From the NCBI GenBank assembly GCA_036244855.1, contig BQKZ01001402.1:39616-103615 (forward strand): DNA of 64,000 nucleotides, written 5' to 3'. Shown piece after piece: positions 38,101 through 50,100 of this stretch. The DNA is from Temnopleurus reevesii (taxonomy: Eukaryota > Echinodermata > Echinoidea > Temnopleuroida > Temnopleuridae). The notes under the pieces are model-generated. The model ran no database searches, was not told where the DNA came from, and saw only the letters and a program-made list of their open reading frames with translations. Within the stretch, counting starts at the first letter, position 1. Every line of letters starts with the position of its first letter. Position numbers and translations under genes: made by a program.

Positions 38101-41100
38101 AGATACTTGAAAAGTCTTTCAAAGTCCATTTAAAACTATTTCAGATATATTTTAGTTTGTTGATACTCTTAGGGGGTGTTGCTCAAAATCAACTGCAAAT
38201 CAACTGCAACTTTGCAAATTATAACGTCGTGCATTTTCATTTGCGCACGGTTTGTGCATTTAAAAAGACGTGCACAAAACAATTTTATGAGTGAAATAAA
38301 TATTGAATTGAATTTAATGATTTTAATTGGCACTTTCAGATCAACTGAAACTTGCGATCAATTGCAACTTTTGAACAAACCCTCTGAGTGTATTCCAACA
38401 TAATCTAAATTTTTGCTTACGTGAGAACTGTTATGAAGTCTCATTGGTGATGCTCTTCATAAATCCATCATCAACTTTGTTTGCCCAGTTAGAGTTTTCA
38501 CATCAATTTTAAGGGTTTCTGTTCAATGACACTGTTCATGATTGCATGCATTTCTACAATCATAAAATATATAATGTTTACCTACATGTACCCCTCTTCC
38601 TTAAAGTTATAATTATTCTGTTGATGATACCGCTGTATTATAAATGATGAGTGAAAGGTTCATTTTAATATTTTTGATTATACCCAATTAGAAGAGAACA
38701 TGAGGTGCTTCGTGAAGCTTGTCGCAACAAAAATTCATTTCACGCTGACAAATCTAATGAAATCCATTATTTTGATTGGATGAAACGTACCATCCCTGAC
38801 TGTTGCTATGGAAACTTTCAGAGAAGTGCATTTCACAGCGATAAAATTCTAGAAACACCCTCCTGCTAATATGCAATCAGCATAAATACCCTTAGTAAAT
38901 ATTTAAAGCAATTTCTTAATTGTATCTCTATTTTCCTCATTTTTTTTCAGACATTAATGTTCTAGACGAGTGTTACACTACAATGAACTTCCTGAATCAC
39001 CTTACTGCTAATATGCAATCAGCATTAAGATTGAATTAAATATTTAAGGCAATTATTCATCATCATTGAAACTTTTTTCTCCATTTTTTTTCCAGATATT
39101 AATGTTCTAGATGAGTGGTATATACAGGAAGGGGATGGTGTCGAACAAGTGTATGTCCTGCAGCCAATATCATCAAAACTAAAGTACTACTATGATTCGT
39201 AAGTGACATTCATTTCTTGTATAAAATAAATCAATACCTGATATCACGTTTAGTTACCATCGATACTTAGTTACCATTAACCCTACCGTATTGATACATG
39301 TAACTTATAGCACTTTTGTATTATTATTACCCTGGGTTTAGTTGTCGCCATCTAGATGCCAAAGCATTTCAAGGAATATTTGCTCCTCCTTGGGTGAGTG
39401 CAGCACAATGTGGATGAATTTCTTGCTGAAAGAAAGTACATCTAATGCCATGGATTGGACTCGTAGCATCAGATCCTAAATACTACATTATGTAAATGGT
39501 TGATGGTGTACATCTGTGAAAATATTAGACTTCAAAATCATCGATCAGTGCTAAAAACAAGCTTGAACTTGACACACTGTCCAGGAATGAAGTGTCCATG
39601 ATAAGCTGCATTCAATTGTCATAGATATCTTGAGAGTGCCCATATAACTTTTTTCTGTTTTACATTCTTTTTTTTTCATCAACCTGAATAAAGTACTATA
39701 GGTCAGACAGCTTTATTTGATGATTTTTTTTTTAAATATAGCAATATCACAATGCTTGATAATGTCTGTGATGTTCTCTATCAATTATTGATTTCATCTT
39801 TTACAGGAGCCCAGAGAACAAAGAACTGAACGAGAAGGATCTCAGCAAGTGGAAGAAAGCCCACGATGCCTTGCTAGAGATACTCCAACAATGCGCCGAG
39901 TATGTGCATGACGAGGGCCTTCTGAACGAAGAACAGCTACACAAATATCACATGTCAGGTACAGTAATGATGATGGTGATGATGATGATGATTATCATGA
40001 CAACGATGGTGAGATGATGTTGGTGATGATGATGATGATAATGATAATGATGATGATGACGATGATGGTGATTATGATGGTTATGGTGATAGTGATAGCG
40101 ATAGTGATGGTATTGATGATGGTGTTGATGATGATGATGATAATGATGATGATGATGATAATGATTATGATGGTGATGATGATGATTATGATGACAACGA
40201 TGGTGAGATGATGTTGGTGATGATGATGATGATGATAATGATGATGATGACGATGATGATTATGATGGTTATGGTGATAGTGATAGCGATAGTGATGGTG
40301 TTGATGATGATGAGGATGATGATGGTGACAAAGGGCCAATATTGGTGTGTGACCAAAATTATTATAGATCTTGCCCATAAGTACAGTAACATTCTTGTTT
40401 ATCTCCTTCTCTGATCCATTAGCACTTGAAAATGAGCTAACAAGTGCTGTCTACCAGACCGATAACTCGGCTGAGAGGTGTGTCTGCATCTATCGCTCGT
40501 TCGACGACCTCCCTCAGAATGTGGAATCGCAGGAGATGCACAACTACGTCGACATCCGCAAACCCAACCGTCCAAAGATTTACAAGAAAGCCCAGGAGAG
40601 GATCAAAGCCCTCAAGGAAACCAAGATACCCTCGATGCTGCCCGAAGAGAACATCCTCAAGTTCTGCATACCCTGGACAGCGAATGGCATTGATCCTGCA
40701 AACTCGGAGGAACATGAACAGTACTTGAAGGAATTTTGTGGACAGTTCACGTCTAAGATCAAAGAGCTTGTGGATAAGTTTGTTGTCCGCGAGAAGGCCA
40801 ATTTGCAGATGAGGGAAGGATCTGGGTTGACCGGGGAGGTCTTATCGCATCTCCAGGTTGCAGATGAGTACACAAAGAGCTTCGTGTCGCGAGACTCGGT
40901 TGTCAACCAGGTTGAAAGACTTGTAAAGAAGACGCAAGGGAAGAACGATAAAGTGCACAATGCAATCTTATTACATGGTGAGCCCGGAAGCGGAAAAACT
41001 GTTGTTGTGTCGCAGATTATCAAGATGATGCCCACATGGATGGGCGATTCTGCCATCGTCGTACCACGGTTCCTTGGCGCGACAACCACTTGTAGAACTG

Positions 41101-44100
41101 TCCGTGACATGCTGGAGTCGGTATGCCACCAGATATACGAAGTCTACAAACCCAAGAAGAGCAAATTCGGCGACATTCCCCAAGACCTCGAGAAGCTCAA
41201 ACCTTACTTCAAGAACTTGATCGAGAAGCTACCATCCCCGACGCGGCCACTCTGCGTCGTGCTCGACTTTCCTGCAGAGTTCGTGGAGGATTTCCAAGGC
41301 GATAACTTAGACTGGCTCCCCATTAATTTCCCCACATCGACAACCATGATCATCGCCCTCACCGACAGCCCCGCCCTGAAAGTTTTCAGGGAACGCATCT
41401 CTGACGAGGCTAACTTCATCAGGGTGACATCGCTCAACGACAGGGAGCTCTCTGAGATGGTGCGGCTATTCTTAACGGACAATAGCCGACTGCTCGTCCC
41501 AGAGCAGGTCAAGATCGTCACCAGAGCGGGTGCGAGACACCCGCTGCCGTTATTTGCAAAGTTGCTTTGCAGAGAGACTCAGTTTATGAACCCGTCTGGG
41601 AACGGTAAAGACCCGATCTCGACCCCGACGGACGCATCAAATATTCTATTACAGCATGTGGAAGATAGAAATGGACCTGAAGTCACCACTATCATTCTGA
41701 GGTAAAGAACAAATGCCAATCTTTTTGTTTTCCCCTAGAAAAACATTTTCTTCTGTTTGACCAAATACAGCCATTAGATTTTGAATGAACGGTATTTGAT
41801 GTGTTTCTTTGCTAGTTTATTATTATTTTGGAGAGGAGGGGTTAACTTTATTTGATGTATTGTGAATGTTAAGGAGCATTACCTATTAACCTTCTCAGTC
41901 TCATGCCTGAAGGTTGAACGACGACACAAATTTGACATGTTTAGCAATTCCAACTTGCTGATTTTCATGCTCATTAGCCGCTTTGTGTTTTTACCTCCAC
42001 CAATTTGTTAAACTGAGAGTCATTTTATTGAATATTGTTCTTAATGATATATGATAGAAATCAAATAAAGCTTCTAAAACATCGCTCATTAAAGGAAAAA
42101 TGGGTGATTCAGTAAATTTGTGTATCATTATTACTTCTTTCCCAGGTCTGGAACCCAAGGAATTTTGAAAACATGTATTCTCACTTTGATCAATACTTTA
42201 ATTTGACAATGAATGACTGACTGAAAAAAAATCCTTGTTACAATGCTAATTTTCACGAGAAAAGATGTGGTCCAGTTGATTGACTATCCGCATTTTAAAT
42301 TCGTGTCTAATACACATCACTTTTGGTACCATTCGCTACAGGTACCTGACTGCAGCTAGATATGGACTGACGGAAGCAGAGCTGATGGACCTCTTGTCTT
42401 GTGATGACGATCTCCTAGCGATGGTGTACCCTCATACCTTGCCGAGGGTACTTAGGTTTCCCCATAGAGTGTGGATCAACATCAGGATTGATCTAGGTGG
42501 GTAGGAAGGGGAGAATGATTGTGATGATGGTGATGATGATGATGGTGGTGGTGATGATGATGATGATGATAATGATGATGATAAGGAATAATAAGGAATA
42601 ATGATGATGAAGATATCAATGTGGTAATGGTGGCGGTGGTAATGATAGTGGTAGTCGTGTTATTTTCGGTGGGGATAATTTGGATGATGATAATTATGGT
42701 GATGGTGATGTTGATGAGGAGGAGGAGGAAAGCGATGGTGGTGGAGGTAGTGACAGTGATGAAGATGTTTGTGGTATTGATAGTGGTATGGGTAGTTGTG
42801 GTGTTNNNNNNNNNNNNNNNNNNNNNNNNNNNNNNNNNNNNNNNNNNNNNNNNNNNNNNNNNNNNNNNNNNNNNNNNNNNNNNNNNNNNNNNNNNNNNNN
42901 NNNNNNNNNNNNNNNNNNNNNNNNNNNNNNNNNNNNNNNNNNNNNNNNNNNNNNNNNNNNNNNNNNNGAAGAAGAAGAAGAAGAAGAAGAAGAAGAAGAA
43001 GAAGAGGAAGAGGAAGACGACGACCAAGAAAAAGAGAATTAATGGTGAGAGTGACAGTAGTGATTACAACAACAGCAAGAAGGAAGAGGGACGGAGGGTA
43101 AGATGTAGAGAAAGAGAAAGAGAGTGAAACAGAATGTATAATTCATATCAATTTATTTTCATGATAAAAAAGAATGTTAGTAATTGTACATGTACATCTA
43201 GTACTCCTGGTAAAGTTGAATACCCTCCTTAATTAACACATCTTCACTAAATCCCTTTTTTATTCCACCCAGGTCCACTGATATCAATACGTTACCTTGA
43301 CAACAAGATGCTGATGACGTGGTCTAGCTCCATTATCCACAAGGTTGCTCGTCAGCGCTATCTGAGTTCCAACGTGGAGAGCGTCAAGGCTCATAAATAT
43401 CTGGCAAACCTCTTCTTACAGACATGGCTGAAAGGTAATGGATTTCTTTACTTTTGCTTTGTTCAGGTTTATTTTTTGTCTTCTCATGCAGAATTTCTAT
43501 GACAAGAATTTATTAACAATTTACTGTTACTACGCAAGAATGGTTTTCAAGAGAAAATCCTGTGGTGTAGGTGAGCTTGAAAGTGCCTTTCTTATTAAGT
43601 TTTTGCTGGAGAGGACAGACCACATTTCCATTTCCAAGCAGTTTCCTGTCAATTTCCCTCCCCTTCCCTTCCTCCCCCCCCCCCATGCCAAAAGAGAGAG
43701 AGGGAGGAAAGAAATAAAAACCTGTTACTGTTTGGTATTATGTTACTTTTTTTAACCAATAGTTTTAGCGTTCATAAATTTGAGATAATCCAGACCTGTT
43801 TACAAAGAACCGGGTTGTTATTTTCATGTTTTGAAGGTTTTTGTACTCAAGTCTGTTGATATTCTGATGAGTGAAGACTTTATCAAATTCTTGAGAGCGA
43901 AATAAGCAAAATTAAAAAATTCCAACAATTAAGTTTATGTTGTAAATGTTCAGGTTTCTCTATGAATCATCCATATTTGCATTTGCAGGTAAGAAGTGGG
44001 AGCGAGATGACCGGAAAACAGGTGATAACGAGGAGGTGGACGGCAACCGTTACATCGCGCCTCAGCCTCTGCTTTACGGCAAGACACAGTACAACCTGAG

Positions 44101-47100
44101 AAGGCTCAGTGAACTATGGAATCATCTGGCTAATGCAGGTAATTCCTCATTTTGGTTTGGTCTGCAATCATAGGCTCCTTGAATTGGCAACCTACTGGTA
44201 CAAAATGGCTGCCAACATTGAGAACTTTCGATTCACTTTGTACACATAATTTCACAATTTCTTCTTTTTCTAGAAAAAGAGACAAAGTTTTACTTTTCTC
44301 TTTGAGTATAATATAAACATATTGATTCTGCAAGCATTTTTGGTCAAACCCTGTTGATTCCATGTCTACTTGAGTTGAGAAAAAGAGGCCCTCATATCAA
44401 CCATGAACTTCAGCAATATTATTGTTGAACAATAGTAGGTCGTGGAGAATTAACATCCTAAGGCATAGCCGTTAACATGTCAACAGACATGGCGGCAGCT
44501 GCTTGCATATCGGGTTGCTCACTTCTGTTGAGCACTGAAACTGAGAGCACATCAATGTCTTGGTGAGGTTCCCCGTTAAGCATTCAAAGAATTGCTCACT
44601 GTTTTACTCTTCTAATACCTTCCTCAAAGGTGATCTGAAAGTTCTGAAATCAGCCGTCGTCTGCAACTTTGAGTACCTGCTCGCCAAGACGCACGCCTCG
44701 TCGGTGTACCACGTCATGCAGGAACTATCCACCATCAAATGCCTGGTCCTGGACCTAGAGATAGACCTGGTCTATGCAGCCTTGGCCAAGTCCGCTGAGG
44801 CCCTGATGGCGGATCCCCTCCAGCTAGCTGCGGAGCTCATCAGTCGACTACTCCCGATCAAAGGTAAAACATACACAGGTGCCAATCATTGGCATGTTGA
44901 ATAAGAAGGAAAAATAATATGTAAATTTAAGCCTTTACATGGTACAATGAGTCTCGTACACAAGGGAAAAATTCTTTATTGCTATTCCGCAAAGTAATCT
45001 AGAGCAGGTCAAAGGAAGGAAATGTATTCAGGAAATTAGAAATTTATTTGCAGGGGACATTTCATCAATTATATTTTGTAATGATTGGCAGTCCTACACC
45101 CTTCATGAATTTCCTAGCTTTGCCTTTGAAAAAAAAATATTACATTGTTTACAAAGATTCCAAATACAATGATATTTTTTGCCGATCACATTTTTGGATG
45201 GGGTATCAAATTCTATCAATGTTAGTAATAATATTTATTCAGAACATGAAGTTTCTGTTGTGCATACATCTGTCTTCTAGCAGACAATAGTACAAATCCA
45301 TTATTTTATTTTCAATGGAAAGCAAATAAATTAGCCAGACAATGTGACAGGTGTCTCAGTAGAGCCATCAACTACACCATCAAAAGAGAGAGTTTCATTT
45401 TTAGTCCTTTTCTGTCATCCTCTAGGTCAGTACCCAAGGGATCTAGATTCCTTGGTCGCCCAGGCAATGGAATGGTGCGACCAATTCACGCGCCCCCTCC
45501 TCGTCCCCCTAACCTCCTGGCTGCCAACCCAGCACGACTCCCTCATCACCTCGGTGCAGTGCGGCCGCGAGATCGTCAAGATGGTGGTGTCGACGGACAA
45601 CCAGCAGATCATCGTCACCACCAATGACCGCACGCTGGCTTGCTACAAGCTCGCCTCCAGCGAAAAGCTTTGGTCGTGCAAGGCCGTCCATGCTGAGGAC
45701 ATCTCTTGCATCGCCATCTCCAAGGACGACCGCATCGTTGTTACCGGATCAGCCGACAAGACGCTCAAGCTCTGGACGGCCGACGGCGGGAAGCTTCTGA
45801 GGACAATCGGGAAACACGAAGGGCCAATCTCCTGCGTGGCCATGACGCCGGACTGTAAGCGGGTCATCAGCGGCGCGCTGGACGGTCTGGTGAGGGTGTT
45901 TAACATCGAAGATGGCGAGCTGGTTTGGAATCTGACGGGTTCGTTGGAATCTTTGGTGTCAGTCAAGTCGAACAAGTACAGCAATATCCTGATTGCAGCA
46001 TCGGCTGATTGTAAAGTTCGGGTATGTATTCATTGAGTTTTTTTTAATTTGATTGTCATGAGAATTTGTCATGTCTTTTGTTTCTCTGTCATATGCCTGA
46101 CCTCCTGATCCCTATTTTCTATCACTATATCTCTTTCTGTCTATCTCTCTCTCTCTCTCTTGATGTCTCACCTTCTCTACTCTTCCATTATCATTCTAGT
46201 TTTTACTCCTTGTCAATGGTCAATATGTGTATTATCACGTCACTTCCAAACTTCACATTATTTTCTCCTTTCCTATACCACACTCTCTTACTCGCTCTCT
46301 CCCCTCTTTTTATCCCACCCTTGTCTTCTCATTTCTAGCCCTTAGTTTCTTGTTGTCGCTTATTGATAGTGTAACGATGCTTTTCCTCTCCCCTTCTTAC
46401 AGACCTGGAGCTTGAAAGATTTCTCTCAGCTGAACGTGATCGAGGGCCAGGGCGGATTTCTCACTCACATGTCTGTCTCCGGAGATGACATGTTCTTCCT
46501 CCGATGTAAGTCTTTCATATCATCATTTAGGGAAGTGATTAAAGTAGACATTGATAGAAAATGATATCATGGAATGTGATTTTCCATTGGGAGTGTCGTG
46601 GTGTAGTGATTCGGACTCTCGTCTCTTAACTAGAGGGTCGGTGGTTCGAATCTCACCCAGGGCACTAATTTCCTTCAGCAAGAAATTTACCCACACTTTG
46701 TTGCACTCGACCCAGGTGAAAAATGGGTACCTTGCAGGAATTTATTCCTTGGAATGCTTGAGCGCCTAACTGGCTTGCTCGGCAGTTAAAGCCAGGGTAA
46801 TGATGTGGTGCCTAGTATCAAGCACTGTAGAGTATATGCATATAGTGATTACGCTATATAAATGGACCTATTATTTATTATTATTTTATTGTTGTGTTGA
46901 TCCGTTTTATAGAAATATCATGTCATTAAATCGTGTCTGCTTCTGACATGATACTAATTTTTCACCAAACATTTAAACTGGAAAGACCACGGGGCAGAAA
47001 TCTGACGTCATATGTAATTTACCGATTTACGTGCACTAAGGTGCTGCCCCCTATTTTGGATGTGATTTCTTCACACAAGCCGTGTGTATACTGAATGCGA

Positions 47101-50100
47101 GTACATTTGGTGATGTCATTACAAATACATGCCGTTCTGTGTAGAACATAGCATTTTGGAGCCTTTTTTCAAACTGTATTACTCTACATGTATATCACTC
47201 TGTTCCAGGATCTGTAGATGAAATAAACAGAAAATTGAAATCAAATAAATTATGATATTATAAAGCAATTCTGCAATCATTATATAAGGTTATAAAATGT
47301 TTTTTATAAATGTTTCTTTCTTGGCAGCTTACGAGGATGCACGGTTGAATATGTCTTGCTTGGTGACTGGGACGTTTGTACATACACTGGAAGGCCATAA
47401 GGGAAAGGTGAGTCATTGTTATTCATTATTATCATTCTCCTGTTGATCCTTTACACTTTTCAGTCTCTTAGTCGCATTTTGGCACCATTTAACACTGTTC
47501 ACAAAGAAGAAATTTGCTCTTATTTCATTACATATTGCCCTCTGCTGTTGAGGTATGTACCATTGGAAATCTAGAGAGTGCAGCTTTCCAATGGTACATA
47601 ACTTCCTTTTCTGACAAATTGGATTGAAAATACAAATTTTGATTTTCTCAAAAAGTAGCCGGGTCTGAGAGGGTTAAGGATGATTAAACACATTTTGTGT
47701 TTTGGATCCATTACCAGAGTTACCAACTGTCGTGGATTATGCATGAGCTTATCCTAACAACTCCATCAAGGCCATAGCACTTACGCATTATTTTTACGAT
47801 GAATTTTGCTCTTTTTGCTCTTTTCAGATTGTTGACATCTGCATATGTCCAGAGGGTCTGTACGCTGGCATCGCAACGTCCGAGCAGGTCATCTATGTCT
47901 ACAACATCCGCTCTCAGGAGCTCATGCAAACGCTGACCGGTCACTCGGCCCCGATCAGGAAGGTTTCCATCACACCCAACGGTCACTTTCTTGTGTCGGC
48001 CTCTGCGGACGGCAACGTTAAGGTCTGGTTGCTGCCTAAGCCAAAGACGAAGGAGTCGGACAACACGAAAGCACACACAGACAAAGTCACTTGCCTTGGT
48101 AAGACTATTACCATGAAAGAAACACTCTGTGTAAATATCAATAATGAATAGTGAATAAAGAGACATATGTAAAGGTGAAAAAGAAAATGATAAATAATAA
48201 TAATATTAACATTTATATGGCGCATTATACTGGCATGTTTAAGCGCCTTGCTATTGGTGAACTAAAGCCTTAACAGTAACAGCAAAGAAAAGAGAAAAAG
48301 AAAATTCTTCATTTTTAGACCAATACTAATCTATATCTGTACGTTGAGAGTAGTCAGATCCTGATACAAAAGAAACTTTCTAGATAAAAGAATCTGATAT
48401 AACAATATTGCTTATAAAAAAAGAGATAATTTTGTGGTCCCAGCTCTTTATAACGTATTGCATCTAAACCCTCTTGTCACAAATCACTTCTATATTACAA
48501 GGTATTTTGATAGCCCTAAGCACCTTGTTTTGCATTTCCACTGTATTCAATCCTAAGTTAATTTCCTTCAGCAAGAAATTCATCCACATGTTGCTGCACT
48601 CAACCCAGGTGAGGTGAATGGGTACCGGGGAGAAATATTTATTCCTTGAAACGCCAAGTGCACTGGTGTACACCCAGCTAAAGCCATGGATTTTTATAAT
48701 AATGTAAAGCCCCTTGAGCACTCAGCAGAATGGATATGTGCACTGTATAAATTGCATCTATTGTATTATTATTTATATATCTTTTTCATTTTCAATTTTC
48801 TATCTTCTGTAGCCATGTCGCGAGATGCCAATTTTGCCATTACTGGATCCCAGGACTGTAGTCTCAAGCTCTGGAACATGGATCAGTGTCAAATCATTCA
48901 TTCCTTCTGCGACCACACCAAGCCGATTTCTTGCGTCGCTATGGCAGACAATGGGAGCTTTGCCGTATCAGGTGAGCTGAGTTATCTTAATTTTATTTTC
49001 TTTGTAGTCTTATTCTTAATTACACAGTCAAATTCGAAGAAGTCATTTATACACAATCAAATCTTTCATTCCTTCTGTGACCACACCAAGCCGATTTCTT
49101 GCGTCGCTATGGCAGACAATGGGAGCTTTGCTGTGTCAGGTGAGCTGAATGCTCTTACAGAAGCAATGAAAAGTTCAGAACAATATATCAATGTGGTTGA
49201 AAATTGACTTTTTACATATGGAAGCTACATAGGAAAATGAAAATACTAAATGCTAAATAAAGAAATTAAGAATTTCTTGCTCTAAGACAATAACAGAGAT
49301 GCCAACCCTCCTGATTTCATCGGGAGGCTCCTGAAAATTAACCCCTACTCCCGCCATTACGATCAGTATCCTTAACCTTCCGAAATTACCATTTTATTAA
49401 ACCGATTATGTGAAAAATGTCGTCTGCTAGCGCAAAGCATGAAATTAATACATAGCGTTCGCTGCTACCCCAAATCGGTGTAGAAGGCGGATATGCGTGT
49501 AATTCATTACACTACTCTACATTTCATTCCAGGTTCTGAGGATGCTACAGTCAACGTTTGGAGCACCGACAGCGGTGTTGTCGTCATAGCTTTCACCGAA
49601 CACGAGGACGCAATCTCATCTGTGCTTATCATGTCGGATAGCAAGCGCATCCTATCAGCTGATTTCAGCAACTACATGAAGCTGTGGGTTGCTGCTACTG
49701 GGGAGGTAAGATATTTTGGGGGCGTCTATTAAAGTAGGGTAGGTAGCTTACTGTAGGCTGAGTTCAGCAACTACATGAAGCTTTTAAAGTCAGTCCGTCA
49801 TGATCGACAGGACCTCCGGTTGCGAGCGCGAACGGACGGCGTGTTGCGTATTGGCAACCACTATAAAATATTTCCTTGCTTACGCACCTTGCCAAGCTCA
49901 GAAACTCGGAACACATCTACGACATTCCGATGCTTGTTGTCGTCGGGTGTATTTTGATTTGTCCCCTCTTTGGCTTTGATTGTTTCTAAAAAAAATATTA
50001 AAAAAATATGCGGAATACATACGTTTGCGACTACCGAGCTGTGAAATAGAGAAATAAAGCTTGCTCACTCGCTATTCCAGGTTTTAAAAAATCTGTGAGT

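Noticed and set aside
40437..41521. Several open frames of up to 176 codons overlapping the NACHT exon on both strands
   Set aside because: Shadows of exon 7: GC-rich coding sequence leaves other frames open. The NWD1-like frame is the only one with motifs and consistent splice phases.
43438..43755. 105-codon open frame inside intron 9
   Set aside because: Contains poly-C and low-complexity proline stretches and does not fit the exon phases on either side.
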